Part shown: positions 50,103 to 59,708 of the stretch, piece by piece
Layout: every line of letters starts with the position of its first letter
Numbering within the stretch: position 1 is the stretch's first letter
Assembly: GCF_001428045.1 (NCBI RefSeq)
Contig: NZ_LMSD01000043.1
Location: 1-64,000, forward strand
Origin: Paenibacillus sp. Soil750
GTDB taxonomy: Bacteria; Bacillota; Bacilli; Paenibacillales; NBRC-103111
Direction: 5' to 3'
Length of the DNA stretch: 64,000 bases
Translations under genes and position numbers: made by a program
The notes under the pieces: model-generated
Database searches by the model: none
What the model was told of the DNA's origin: nothing
Seen by the model: only the letters and a program-made list of their open reading frames with translations

Positions 50103-51119
50103 ATGGCCAGAGCCGCTTTACAAGGGTTGACCGGACGACAAAAGGCAGCTATTCTTTTGATCAGTTTAGGCCCTGAGGTTTCAGCACAAATTTTCAAACA
50201 TTTACGTGAAGAAGAAATTGAACAATTAACACTTGAAATAGCGAATGTTCGTAAAGTAGATACCTTAGAAAAGGATTCAATTCTTTCCGAGTTTCACCAA
50301 ATTTGTTTGGCACAAGAATTTATCTCTCAAGGTGGAATCGCTTATGCCAAGGATATTTTGGAGAAGGCATTAGGTTCTCAAAAAGCGCTTGATATCATCA
50401 ATCGCCTGACAGCTACACTTCAAGTAAGACCTTTTGACTTTGCTCGGAAAGCAGACCCAGCGCAAATTCTCAACTTCATTCAGAATGAGAATTCGCAAAC
50501 AATTGCACTCGTATTATCTTATCTGCAAGCTGAACAAGCATCGATCATTTTGTCTTCACTCCCACAGGAGAAACAAGCTGATGTTGCTAAACGGATTGCA
50601 CTCATGGACAGTACATCACCAGAAGTTATTTCACAGGTGGAACGCGTGTTAGAACAGAAGCTGTCCTCGACGGTTACGCAAGATTACACAAATGCTGGTG
50701 GTATCGCATCTATCGTTCAAATCTTGAATGGTGTTGATCGTGGAACGGAACGTACGATTCTCGACTCATTAGAAATTCAAGATCCAGAACTTGCTGAAGA
50801 AATCAAAAAACGGATGTTCGTATTCGAAGATATCGTCAATATCGACAATCGTTCAATTCAACGTATTATCCGCGATATTGAAAATGCTGATTTGCAACTT
50901 GCTCTTAAAGTTGCGAGTGAAGAGGTTCGTGATGTGTTATTCAAAAACATGTCCAAGCGTATGGCGGAGACTTTCAAAGAAGAAATGGAATTTATGGGGC
51001 CTGTTCGATTGCGTGATGTGGAAGAAGCACAAACACGTATCGTGGCTACGATTCGTCGTTTAGAAGAGTCGGGTGAAATCATCATCGCACGTGGTGGAGG
51101 AGATGATATTATTGTCTAA
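50103..51119 (+). CDS. fliG: Flagellar motor switch protein FliG
   Basis: 338 residues. The N-domain binds FliF, the middle domain binds FliM (with the KADPAQILNFIQNENSQTIA region near residue 117 on), and the C-domain carries the charged torque helix (RSIQRIIRDIENADLQLALK). It links the stator to the rotor. The start is 12 bases after fliF. Confidence 0.97.
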   Translation: MARAALQGLTGRQKAAILLISLGPEVSAQIFKHLREEEIEQLTLEIANVRKVDTLEKDSILSEFHQICLAQEFISQGGIAYAKDILEKALGSQKALDIINRLTATLQVRPFDFARKADPAQILNFIQNENSQTIALVLSYLQAEQASIILSSLPQEKQADVAKRIALMDSTSPEVISQVERVLEQKLSSTVTQDYTNAGGIASIVQILNGVDRGTERTILDSLEIQDPELAEEIKKRMFVFEDIVNIDNRSIQRIIRDIENADLQLALKVASEEVRDVLFKNMSKRMAETFKEEMEFMGPVRLRDVEEAQTRIVATIRRLEESGEIIIARGGGDDIIV

Positions 51120-51936
51120 TGTCATTAAATCATTCGCATATTATCCGATGGAAAGTAAAAAGATTTTTGAATCGCTTGCCACTCAAACAGAGGCTGTTCA
51201 AGAAACTCCCGCTGTTGAAAATAGCATGTCACCGGAAATGCAAATTGAGATTAACGATGCAACCTCATTAAAAAAGCAAATCTTGGATGATGCTGAAGCT
51301 TTTGCCAGTGACCAAATTGAACAGGCAAAGCGAGAATGTGCGTTAATCCGCCAAGAAACAGAATCCGACATTGCGAGTTGGTGGGAAAGTAAGCGAGCTG
51401 AAGATGTAGAACTAGCGAATGCTTCGAAGCAAGTAGGATTTGATGAAGGTTATCGTCAAGGTGCTGCTCAAGCGGAGAGTGCTCTTCGAAAAGAATACGA
51501 TGAAATGTTAGCTGAAGCGAGATCCATACTTGAATTATCGTATAAGCTGAAGCAACAAATTATCCAAGAGTCAGAACCTTTTCTAATAGAATTAAGCACA
51601 TCCATCGCAGAAAAAATTATTGTTCGTCAACTTTCGCTCGAGCCTGATTGGGTAATTGAGTTCATTCAGAAAATACTCGCTCGCCGACGCGAAAAGGGAA
51701 TTATTACTTTATGTGTAGCGCCTTCACAGTTCGCGTATATCCAGGATGCTAGAGAAGAATTGATCACATCGATTGATTCACAAGCCGAACTCGAAATTAT
51801 ACCGGATTCTTCTGTACAAGATCAAGGTTGCGTAATTCGCTCATCGTACGGAAGCATAGACGCGAGAATTGATACTCAGTTGAAAGAGATTAAGTCAACG
51901 CTCCAGCAACTGGCCTTACAAAGTGAGGAATCATAA
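51112..51936 (+). CDS. fliH: Flagellar export ATPase regulator FliH
   Basis: 274 residues from the TTG at 51112, which has GGAGGAG nine bases upstream and overlaps the fliG stop; earlier starts would lie deep inside fliG. The N-terminal part (to about 140) is acidic and probably coiled coil; the C-terminal domain resembles FliH/V-ATPase E subunits (LSTSIAEKIIVRQLSLEPDW). It holds FliI and guides it to the gate. Confidence 0.9.
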   Translation: MSNVIKSFAYYPMESKKIFESLATQTEAVQETPAVENSMSPEMQIEINDATSLKKQILDDAEAFASDQIEQAKRECALIRQETESDIASWWESKRAEDVELANASKQVGFDEGYRQGAAQAESALRKEYDEMLAEARSILELSYKLKQQIIQESEPFLIELSTSIAEKIIVRQLSLEPDWVIEFIQKILARRREKGIITLCVAPSQFAYIQDAREELITSIDSQAELEIIPDSSVQDQGCVIRSSYGSIDARIDTQLKEIKSTLQQLALQSEES

Positions 51937-53264
51937 TGACACAGACATCGATCCCGAAGGTGGATAAATACAAAGAAGTTTTACAAACGATTGATCCAAT
52001 TAGGGTAAACGGTAAAGTGACGCAAGTTATTGGACTTACAGTTGAATCTGAAGGTCCTGATGTCAGCATTGGTGATCTATGTTATATCTATCCGCATAAA
52101 TCGAATAAACCATTAAAAGCGGAAGTGGTCGGTTTTCGAAGCAACAAAGTTATTCTAATGCCGCTTGGTGATCTCGATTCCATTGGACCTGGTTGTGATG
52201 TTGTTGGCACAGGTAAACCATTAACAGTTCAGGTTGGACATGAGCTTTTGGGAAAAGTTTTAGACGGTTTAGGTCAACCCTTAGATGGCTCCTATCTGCC
52301 TTCAAGGATGGCGCAGTATTCGACAAATAATTTACCGAGTAATCCCTTAACGCGCCCACGTGTACTCAATCCAATTTCTGTTGGTGTCCGTTGTATAGAT
52401 GGATTATTGACAATTGGTAAAGGTCAACGTGTTGGTATTTTTGCAGGCTCAGGTGTTGGGAAAAGTACTTTAATGGGAATGATAGCCCGCAATACGTCTG
52501 CCGATGTCAATGTTATTGCTCTCATTGGAGAGCGTGGCAGAGAAGTGTTGGATTTCATTGAGCGTGATCTGGGTCCAGAAGGTTTGGCGAGATCCGTTGT
52601 TATCGTGGCGACATCCGACCAACCCGCATTAATTCGGATTAAAGGCGCTATGATTGCGACAAGTATTGCTGAGTATTTTAGAGATCGCGGCTTAAATGTC
52701 ATGATGATGATGGATTCCGTAACACGATTTGCTATGGCGCAACGTGAGGTGGGACTAGCCGTTGGTGAACCTCCAGCTACTCGGGGATACACACCATCCG
52801 TATTCGCTATGCTACCTAGGCTTCTAGAACGGTCAGGTACAGGTGCGAAAGGTTCCATTACTGCATTTTACACGGTGCTTGTTGATGGTGATGATATGAA
52901 TGAACCTATCGCAGATGCGGTCCGAGGAATCTTGGATGGTCATATCGTCCTGAACCGAAGTATTGCAAACAAGGGCCACTATCCTGCGATCGATGTCTTA
53001 TCAAGTGTAAGTCGAGTTATGAAAGAAATTGTACCGTCAGAACACATGGAAGCTGCAGATCAACTTAAGCGTCTTCTCTCTATATATAAAGATTCGGAAG
53101 ATCTAATCAATATCGGGGCGTACCAGAAAGGTTCTAATCCAAATATTGATATAGCGATGGATAACATTGAAGCCATTTGGAATTTCACGAAACAACGAAC
53201 AAGTGAAAAGTTAACATACGAAGAAGCTCAAGAACGTTTAATCCAAGAATTTTATAAGGGATGA
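51936..53264 (+). CDS. fliI: Flagellar export ATPase FliI
   Basis: 442 residues. F1-type ATPase for flagellar protein export. Walker A AGSGVGKS is at 170-177; the IGERGREVLDFIERDLGPEG and MMMDSVTRFAMAQREVGLAV motifs are characteristic. The start overlaps the fliH stop by one base. Confidence 0.97.
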   Translation: MTQTSIPKVDKYKEVLQTIDPIRVNGKVTQVIGLTVESEGPDVSIGDLCYIYPHKSNKPLKAEVVGFRSNKVILMPLGDLDSIGPGCDVVGTGKPLTVQVGHELLGKVLDGLGQPLDGSYLPSRMAQYSTNNLPSNPLTRPRVLNPISVGVRCIDGLLTIGKGQRVGIFAGSGVGKSTLMGMIARNTSADVNVIALIGERGREVLDFIERDLGPEGLARSVVIVATSDQPALIRIKGAMIATSIAEYFRDRGLNVMMMMDSVTRFAMAQREVGLAVGEPPATRGYTPSVFAMLPRLLERSGTGAKGSITAFYTVLVDGDDMNEPIADAVRGILDGHIVLNRSIANKGHYPAIDVLSSVSRVMKEIVPSEHMEAADQLKRLLSIYKDSEDLINIGAYQKGSNPNIDIAMDNIEAIWNFTKQRTSEKLTYEEAQERLIQEFYKG

Positions 53265-53273
53265 GGATCCTAG

Positions 53274-53717
53274 ATGAGTTTTCGCTATTCTTTCCAGCAA
53301 ATTGTCGATTTGAAGAATAATGAACGAACGCAAGCAGAATGGATTTTATCTGAGGCAATGGGGCAGTTAAGGAATGAAGAAACGAGCTTAAACGGATTGT
53401 TCGAGCAGAAGGAAAACTTGCACAATGAAATGATTCAAGCAACTAGCCATTCTGTGTCGATATCGAACATGCTTCTCATGCAGAGCTATATGAATCATGT
53501 GGACAAACAAATTGCTCGCAAGCATCAGGATGTTAAACAAGCTAAACATATCGTAACTGAGAAGCAAGAACATTTGTCTGTGAAAATGATTGATGAAAAA
53601 GTATGGACTAAAGCAAGAGAAAAAGCACATAACCAATTCCAATTCATGGTCGCTAAAAAAGAGCAGGATGCTCTTGATGAAATGGCTACAAATCGCTTTA
53701 GGCGGTTATCGTATTAA
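53274..53717 (+). CDS. fliJ: Flagellar export chaperone FliJ
   Basis: 147 residues, almost entirely helical coiled coil, as expected for the stalk-like FliJ inside the FliI ring. It begins MSFRYSFQQIVDLKNNERTQ. The place after fliI supports the call; sequence conservation in this family is low. Confidence 0.88.
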   Translation: MSFRYSFQQIVDLKNNERTQAEWILSEAMGQLRNEETSLNGLFEQKENLHNEMIQATSHSVSISNMLLMQSYMNHVDKQIARKHQDVKQAKHIVTEKQEHLSVKMIDEKVWTKAREKAHNQFQFMVAKKEQDALDEMATNRFRRLSY

Positions 53718-53740
53718 GCTAGATAAGGAGGGACGAAGAG

Positions 53741-54658
53741 ATGGCCGATACAAGCGTAGAGGGTGCATCTTATAGTGCACTGGAGCGATTTCTGATATGG
53801 TTTGTCATCCCCTTTGTGTTTACGGCGGTTTTACTCTTCGTGCTGCTTTCAATTTTTGATTATGATATCAAAAGTAGTATTCAAAAAGCATTGCACAACA
53901 CGCCTGTCGTTGGATTAATAGTCCCAGCACCCAAAGAAACTGCACCAGTGACAGTTGAAGGTAAAGCAGTATCATCTGAGCAAAGTGTTAAACTAAAGGA
54001 AGATGAGATAGCGAAGCTGAATGCCCGTGTTAATGAATTGACAGCAGCATTGCAAAAAGCGGATTCTACGACTGAGAATAAAGACGTATCCCTAAAAGCA
54101 GCAGTTGCGAAGGTTGCCGAACTTGAGGAAAAGTTAAAAGATAAAACGCAATCGGAAGAAGAATACACGAATCAAATCACACAGCTTGCCAATATGTACG
54201 CCAAAATGACGCCGAGTAAAGTTGCACCTATCATTGAGGCATTGACCCCAAGTGAAATGGTACTGGTATTCTCTATGATGAAAGCAGATAATCGAGGAGC
54301 GATTCTTGAGAAAATGGATGCTGCAAAAGCAGCAGCTGCTTCCATCGGCTTGAAAGATATCGTGCCAGTTCGTGACAAAGAGATAGCCGCTTTACAAGAG
54401 AGACTAGCCACGAATAACACGAAGGATGCCAAGGCAGCAACTAGCACGGTGAGTACTTCGGATCTTGGACAAACTTTTGCCAATATGACACCAAAAAGCG
54501 CTTCGAACGTTCTGCTAGAGATGAATAAATCAAATCCAGCAAAAGTTTTATCCATTTTAAGTGGGATGGATAATTCATCACGTTCTAAGGTGATGTCTGC
54601 CCTCTCAGATGCGAATAAGGAAATTGCAGCATCGATTGCAGCAAAGCTTGTTCCCTAA
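53741..54658 (+). CDS. YlxF/MotE-like flagellar protein with doubled C-terminal module
   Basis: 305 residues. One membrane span at about 18-40 is followed by a charged coiled coil (about 85-145). Two copies of an MgtE-N-like helical module come next: one at about 150-195 (MTPSKVAPIIEALTPSEMVL onward) and one at about 245-295 (MTPKSASNVLLEMNKSNPAK onward). MotE/YlxF proteins act as periplasmic-side or membrane chaperones and stator partners. The span and position between fliJ and fliK fit. Confidence 0.8.
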   Translation: MADTSVEGASYSALERFLIWFVIPFVFTAVLLFVLLSIFDYDIKSSIQKALHNTPVVGLIVPAPKETAPVTVEGKAVSSEQSVKLKEDEIAKLNARVNELTAALQKADSTTENKDVSLKAAVAKVAELEEKLKDKTQSEEEYTNQITQLANMYAKMTPSKVAPIIEALTPSEMVLVFSMMKADNRGAILEKMDAAKAAAASIGLKDIVPVRDKEIAALQERLATNNTKDAKAATSTVSTSDLGQTFANMTPKSASNVLLEMNKSNPAKVLSILSGMDNSSRSKVMSALSDANKEIAASIAAKLVP

Positions 54659-54691
54659 CTTGCAGGTGAATTAAGAAGGGAGGTGAAAAAA

Positions 54692-56119
54692 ATGGACGTA
54701 CAAATGACTTCAGCACCGGTCGCTCAACCAGGAGCAACGACTGCGGGAAAAGCGAGTTCTAAAGGAAGTGGAACGACAGATAGCTTTTCAGCGCTTCTTT
54801 CTGACCAAACCGCACAAGAGAATGTACCAACGGTTGAAGGCCAACCAACAGAGACTGAGCTTTCAATGAGTATGATGTTGCAAATGCTACAAAGTTTGGT
54901 AATGCCGATTCAAACTGAAGTGGCTCAAGAATCAAATTTGACTTCGTCGGATGGCACATTGCCAGAATTGCTTATAGAAGCAATGAATAGCAATCCTGAA
55001 CTTGCTGATAAATTATTGCAAGATCCTAAGGTGAAAAAGTGGTTTGATGATGCAGAAGATTTGTTAGCTGCGCTTAGTAACACAACAAACCCACTTGCAT
55101 CTGGAAATCTTGCAATGTTGCAACAGCCAACGAAACATTCAATGAGTCTGAAAGCGCAGAATACATTGTTAACACTGTCAGCTTTATCCAAGCAGCAGCC
55201 AGACAATCCGATTCTAAACTTCTTAAATTCAGAACTTGCGAGTACTATTCAACCGTTGCTTCCAGAGATTTTAGCAGGAGTTGGAAATGCCCAGAAGATA
55301 ACTGGCAATGATGTATCCTCTAGTTCAATTGAGTCTAATCTACCTGTCACTGGAGCTAAGGAACACACTTCATCGAATGGTAGAATTGCTTCCAACAAGT
55401 ACATAAACAAATCGCTAGATAACAGTCTTTCCGTAAATCTTCAATCGCTTCAGCCAAAACAAGAGAAATTTGCAATTAAGCATATTCCATTCGTTGTAGC
55501 TGAACAGTCAAAAGACATATCGGAATCGACAATTTTACCACTCGTTGATCTGCCACTTGAGACATCTACGGGAACAAATTCAATCGTTACGATTGGTGAT
55601 TTACAGAAATCTCAGCAAGTGACGATTGTAGCTGATAAAACGCCAGTACCGGTGTTAACAGCAGCTAATTTCACAGAAGAGATGACTACACATGTATTGA
55701 AAAACATGAAAATTACGATGTCCGAAGGATTCTCTGAGGCTAAACTATCTTTGTTTCCTAAAAATTTAGGACATGTAGATGTGAAAATTTCCATGCATGA
55801 TGGACAACTATTTGCTCAGTTTGCAGCTGATACCTTGGCAGGGAAACAAATGCTAGAAAGCCAGTTGCCTCAATTACGTCAAGCGCTACTTACACAGGGC
55901 TTACAAGTTGAGAAATTAGAAGTTACGCAAAGTCAAAACATGTCTTCAAACATGTTCCAAGAACAACGTCAACCGCAAACCTTTAATCAATCACAACGAC
56001 AACCCAAAAATCGCTCGGGTGAAATTGAAGTAGATGCTATTGAGTTTAAAGAAGATATGGAGCAAATTGCACAGCTTCGCAATCATGCAAACGGTAATTC
56101 CTTCGATGTCATTGCCTAA
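54692..56119 (+). CDS. fliK: Flagellar hook-length control protein FliK
   Basis: 475 residues from the ATG at 54692, with GGGAGGTGAA upstream. The long N-terminal part (about 1-310) is low in conservation and rich in Ser, Thr and Gln, as in rulers. The C-terminal Flg_hook domain has AKLSLFPKNLGHVDVKISMH and QMLESQLPQLRQALLTQGLQ, followed by a Gln/Arg-rich tail. FliK measures the hook and switches export through FlhB. Confidence 0.92.
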   Translation: MDVQMTSAPVAQPGATTAGKASSKGSGTTDSFSALLSDQTAQENVPTVEGQPTETELSMSMMLQMLQSLVMPIQTEVAQESNLTSSDGTLPELLIEAMNSNPELADKLLQDPKVKKWFDDAEDLLAALSNTTNPLASGNLAMLQQPTKHSMSLKAQNTLLTLSALSKQQPDNPILNFLNSELASTIQPLLPEILAGVGNAQKITGNDVSSSSIESNLPVTGAKEHTSSNGRIASNKYINKSLDNSLSVNLQSLQPKQEKFAIKHIPFVVAEQSKDISESTILPLVDLPLETSTGTNSIVTIGDLQKSQQVTIVADKTPVPVLTAANFTEEMTTHVLKNMKITMSEGFSEAKLSLFPKNLGHVDVKISMHDGQLFAQFAADTLAGKQMLESQLPQLRQALLTQGLQVEKLEVTQSQNMSSNMFQEQRQPQTFNQSQRQPKNRSGEIEVDAIEFKEDMEQIAQLRNHANGNSFDVIA

Positions 56120-56152
56120 ACTGAAGTAGAATGTATTGTTGGAGGTGAACGT

Positions 56153-56596
56153 ATGGCTACAAATCCAATCGTTGGCAATGTTACAGACCTGATTAATAAA
56201 GGGACTAACACGAAAACCAAAGATAAGGATAGTACAACCTTGGGTAAGGATGATTTCCTGAAAATTTTAATTACACAACTTCAGAATCAGGATCCTACAC
56301 AGCCTTTACAGGACAAAGAATTTATCGCTCAAATGGCTCAATTTACTTCTGTTGAGCAATTAACGAATATGGCTAGTGAAATGAAACTGATGAGACAATC
56401 ATTAGGCTTCGTGTCCGGATTAATTGGTAAATCAATTTCTTGGACTGGAACAGATGCATCAGGTGTTACAACTGAGATGTCTGGCGTAGTAGATTCGATA
56501 ACTTTTAAAGATGGGAATCAATTTGCCACTGTGAATGGTGTGGAAGTTTCCCTTGATAAGTTAAAGAAAATTGAAAACGCTGGAGAAACAGAATGA
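56153..56596 (+). CDS. flgD: Flagellar hook assembly scaffold FlgD
   Basis: 147 residues, the short form found in Firmicutes. It shows LGKDDFLKILITQLQNQDPT (the FlgD signature) and EFIAQMAQFTSVEQLTNMAS. It caps the growing hook. It overlaps the next gene by ATGA. Confidence 0.95.
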   Translation: MATNPIVGNVTDLINKGTNTKTKDKDSTTLGKDDFLKILITQLQNQDPTQPLQDKEFIAQMAQFTSVEQLTNMASEMKLMRQSLGFVSGLIGKSISWTGTDASGVTTEMSGVVDSITFKDGNQFATVNGVEVSLDKLKKIENAGETE

Positions 56597-56985
56597 CAGA
56601 GCGAATATCCATAGGTCAACTTTATCCTAGCGCGATTTCTCCCACTTCAACGAGAAGAACACCATCGCAGCAAGTAATACCTACTGGGAATAACGGAAAT
56701 CCTGCTTTTCAGAAAATTTTTCAAGATCAATTTGTAAGGTTTAGTCATCATGCTGAGGTCAGGTTAAAAGAACGCGGCATTCAGCTAAAACCAGAGCAAA
56801 TTGAGAAAATGAACAAGGCGATTGATAAAGCTGCATCCAAAGGTGCCAAAGACGCACTACTGATCTTAGCAGGGAATGGTTATATCGTAAATGTACCCAA
56901 TCGAACTGTCGTGACTGCTCTAGATGGCCAAGCTATGAATGATCATGTGTTTACACAGATCGATAGCGCCATGATAATTTCATAG
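56593..56985 (+). CDS. Flagellar operon protein, TIGR02530 family
   Basis: 130 residues. The core FSHHAEVRLKERGIQLKPEQ followed by NKAIDKAASKGAKDALLIL and a strand pair matches the 'flagellar operon protein' family (TIGR02530), seen in Firmicute fla operons between flgD and the hook gene. Its job is not known. B. subtilis lacks a clear counterpart at this place. Confidence 0.85.
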   Translation: MTERISIGQLYPSAISPTSTRRTPSQQVIPTGNNGNPAFQKIFQDQFVRFSHHAEVRLKERGIQLKPEQIEKMNKAIDKAASKGAKDALLILAGNGYIVNVPNRTVVTALDGQAMNDHVFTQIDSAMIIS

Positions 56986-57070
56986 GTTTACAGGGCTCGA
57001 CCGTTTAGGAAGCCTGGGGTTGTGGATCGAAAGAAGCAACTCAATTTTTAATACTTACATCCGATTTAGG
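56986..57070 (+). other. Structured gap before the hook gene
   Basis: A long (95-base) gap in a tightly packed operon. It can form two hairpins: GGCT at 56996-56999 with AGCC near 57011-57014, and GTTG with CAAC further on. It is followed by AGGAGG and the hook start. No riboswitch family was recognised. It may control hook translation. Confidence 0.35.
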
Positions 57071-57080
57071 AGGCCTATTC

Positions 57081-57902
57081 ATGTTAAGATCTTTGTACTC
57101 AGGCGTTTCAGGTATGCGTGGTTTTCAAACGAAGTTAGACGTTATTGGAAATAATATCGCTAACGTAAATACCATCGGATTTAAAGGTAGCCGTGTTATG
57201 TTTAAAGATATTCTTAGCCAAACTGTTTCAGGCGTAAGTGCGCCAGACGAGAACAGAGGTGGCGTGAATGCACAGCAAGTTGGTTTAGGTGTTAGTATAG
57301 CTGCTATAGATACTGTACATACAGCTGGTAGCGCAATGACGACAAATGTTGTAACAGATTTACGTGTGAATGGTGATGGCTTCTTCGCAGTTGGAACTGC
57401 CGATCAAGTAGATGTTCCTTTTTTGACAAGAGCTGGTAACTTCACAGTGGATCCGAATAGGAACCTTGTGAATTCTGAGGGGCTACATGTTATGGGCGCC
57501 GAAAATGCAGGTCCCATTGTCATTCCAGATGAGATCGTATCATTCTCGATTGCTCAAAATGGAGACATTATTGGCGTAAATGCTGATGGTGAAACGATCA
57601 ATACAGGGCAAAGAGTTGGCGTTGTGAAAGTAATCAATCCAGCTGGTCTTGAGAAAATCGGTGGTAACCTGTATCAAATGACTGCAAACGCAAATCCAGA
57701 GCCTGAGATTGTAGTTGGTTCTCCTGGTGATCCAGAAACGGGAACGGGGACACTCGTCTCTGGGCAACTAGAAATGTCTAATGTAGACTTAACTGGTGAA
57801 TTTACAGAAATGATTATTGCTCAGCGTGGTTTCCAAGCGAACTCCAGAATTATTACAACTTCAGATCAAATCCTGCAAGAGGTTGTAAATCTTAAGCAAT
57901 AG
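57081..57902 (+). CDS. flgE: Flagellar hook protein (FlgE/FlgG family)
   Basis: 273 residues. The N-terminal motif SLYSGVSGMRGFQTKLDVIG with NNIANVNTIGFK and the C-terminal motif GEFTEMIIAQRGFQANSRII are those of axial proteins. The length is between rod FlgG and long FlgE, and matches the short hook protein at this place in B. subtilis (there called FlgE, earlier FlgG). Here I take the hook role from gene order. Confidence 0.9.
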   Translation: MLRSLYSGVSGMRGFQTKLDVIGNNIANVNTIGFKGSRVMFKDILSQTVSGVSAPDENRGGVNAQQVGLGVSIAAIDTVHTAGSAMTTNVVTDLRVNGDGFFAVGTADQVDVPFLTRAGNFTVDPNRNLVNSEGLHVMGAENAGPIVIPDEIVSFSIAQNGDIIGVNADGETINTGQRVGVVKVINPAGLEKIGGNLYQMTANANPEPEIVVGSPGDPETGTGTLVSGQLEMSNVDLTGEFTEMIIAQRGFQANSRIITTSDQILQEVVNLKQ

Positions 57903-57921
57903 TGAGTAATTGAATGAATAG

Positions 57922-57943
57922 AAGGGGGGAGCTAAGCTCCCCT
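57922..57943 (+). other. Hairpin between hook gene and flbD
   Basis: AAGGGGGGAGC pairs with GCTCCCCTT around a 3-base loop (two G bulged). No T-run follows. It may protect the hook mRNA end or act as a processing point. Confidence 0.55.
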
Positions 57944-57966
57944 TACCCTGATTCAGGAGGAGAACG

Positions 57967-58188
57967 ATGATTTCTCTCACTCGTTTAAATGGCAGGCCGC
58001 TTATCTTGAATGCAATTCTTATTGAGCTTATCGAAGAAACTCCGGATACGATGATTACGTTGACGACAGGCAAGAAAATCACAGTTCTCGAAAAGGCAGA
58101 GGTTGTGGTAAGCTTAGTGCGGACCTACATGCAAGAAATTGGTTCCGTCCGAGCGACAATACAGTCCAGGGATACGGAGGGTTCATAA
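57967..58188 (+). CDS. swrD: FlbD/SwrD family flagellar protein
   Basis: 73 residues with the family pattern ISLTRLNGRPLILNAILIEL and ITLTTGKKITVLEK. SwrD of B. subtilis is needed for full swarming torque, probably by acting on stators (family knowledge). An AGGAGG site lies before the ATG. Confidence 0.88.
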   Translation: MISLTRLNGRPLILNAILIELIEETPDTMITLTTGKKITVLEKAEVVVSLVRTYMQEIGSVRATIQSRDTEGS

Positions 58189-58674
58189 GTGTTTAAGAAC
58201 AAAATATTTATTCTCATTGTTTCCATCCTTATTGCTATCACACTAATTCTTACAGCTGCGTTCGTGTTGTGGAACTTTATGGAGAAGAATAATGAGTCCA
58301 CAGATCCTGCTGTGAAGGCTCAGGATGCTGTTGCGAGTGTGAAACCAACGAAAGCACCTTCAGCGGAGACCGTTAAGGCGAATACTTCAATCATTAAGGA
58401 TATTTTAACGAACTTATCTGGCAGTCAGAATTTCATTAAAATAAGCTTTGCGTTTGAAATGGAAAATTCAAAGGCTAAAGCTGAATTCGATAGTTTGCTC
58501 GACTCTGCCGTTAAGGGAACGATTGTCCAGATTCTTGGCGATATGACGAAAGAGCAAATTGAAGGAAGCAAAGGTTCAGATAGTTTAACTTCTACAATAA
58601 TGAACAAACTAAACCCATTATTGCATGAAGGTAAAATTAAACAAATTTGGATAACTGATAAAGTGCTGCAGTAA
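58189..58674 (+). CDS. fliL: Flagellar basal body-associated protein FliL
   Basis: 161 residues from a GTG immediately after the swrD stop. A single N-terminal membrane span (about 6-28) is followed by a stomatin-like exterior domain. FliL surrounds stator units and supports torque. Placement between swrD and fliM is as in Bacillus. Confidence 0.92.
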   Translation: MFKNKIFILIVSILIAITLILTAAFVLWNFMEKNNESTDPAVKAQDAVASVKPTKAPSAETVKANTSIIKDILTNLSGSQNFIKISFAFEMENSKAKAEFDSLLDSAVKGTIVQILGDMTKEQIEGSKGSDSLTSTIMNKLNPLLHEGKIKQIWITDKVLQ

Positions 58675-58709
58675 CTCATAAATGATTTTGCTTAAAGGAG
58701 GTGACTCGA

Positions 58710-59708
58710 ATGGTTGATGTTTTATCGCAAAATGAGATCGATGCCTTGCTGGCTGCGTTGTCCTCTGGGGAAATGGATGCCGATGAACTTAAGAAGGAGG
58801 ATACTCAGAAGAAGGTAAGGGCTTATGATTTTAAGAGAGCAGTACGTTTCTCTAAAGACCATATTCGTAGCTTAACTCGGATTCATGAAAATTTCGCGCG
58901 TTTTTTAACGACATATTTTTCAGCGCAACTGCGTACTTTCGTGCAAATCAGTGTAGTTCAGGTTGAACAATTGCCCTATGATGAATTTATTCGTTCGATC
59001 CCGAAAATGACCATTTTGAACATCTTTGAAGCAGAGCCTTTAGAGGGTCGAATGGTACTTGAGGTACATCCCAATGTTGCCTTTGCTATGTTGGATCGAT
59101 TACTAGGCGGAGCAGGTACGACGCCAACCAAAATTAATGCATTAACCGAGATTGAAACAATCGTTATGGAGCGCATTTTCAGTCGAGCATTTGATAGCTT
59201 GCAAGAAGCATGGAAGACCGTTATTGATATTCAACCTCGTTTAGAGGCACTAGAAACGAATCCGCAGTTTATGCAAATTGTTTCTCCTAATGAAACGATT
59301 GCATTAATATCGCTGAGCACCAAAATCGGGGACACAACAGGTATGATCAACTTATGTATTCCTCATGTTGTTATTGAACCTATTATGCCTCGGCTTTCTG
59401 TACATCACTGGTTTGTTTCCCAGAAGAAAACGAGAGCACCTGAAGAAGTGGAAGCACTTCAATCACGCTTGGAGAAAACCAAGCTACCTCTCATTGCAGA
59501 ATTGGGATCGTCTGAAATTTCTATCCAAGATTTCTTAGGCTTAACAATAGGCGATGTAATCCCTCTGCATAAATCCGTCGAAGATTCGCTTCAAGTCAAA
59601 GTGGGCGAGAAGCTGAAATATCTCGGAAGCCCTGGTACCGTAAAAGGGAAGATGGCTGTACAAATTACAGAAATCGTGAATGAAGGAGAAGAAGAATATG
59701 ATGAATAA
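58710..59708 (+). CDS. fliM: Flagellar motor switch protein FliM
   Basis: 332 residues from the ATG at 58710, with AAAGGAGGTGA upstream. The N-terminal CheY-P binding motif LSQNEIDALLAAL is present, then the CheC-like middle domain and the C-terminal FliN-like domain (about 245-325). FliM with FliY and FliG forms the C ring. Confidence 0.96.
   Translation: MVDVLSQNEIDALLAALSSGEMDADELKKEDTQKKVRAYDFKRAVRFSKDHIRSLTRIHENFARFLTTYFSAQLRTFVQISVVQVEQLPYDEFIRSIPKMTILNIFEAEPLEGRMVLEVHPNVAFAMLDRLLGGAGTTPTKINALTEIETIVMERIFSRAFDSLQEAWKTVIDIQPRLEALETNPQFMQIVSPNETIALISLSTKIGDTTGMINLCIPHVVIEPIMPRLSVHHWFVSQKKTRAPEEVEALQSRLEKTKLPLIAELGSSEISIQDFLGLTIGDVIPLHKSVEDSLQVKVGEKLKYLGSPGTVKGKMAVQITEIVNEGEEEYDE

Noticed and set aside
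56986..57080. A cyclic-di-GMP riboswitch before the hook gene
   Set aside because: The conserved GEMM core sequences could not be found.
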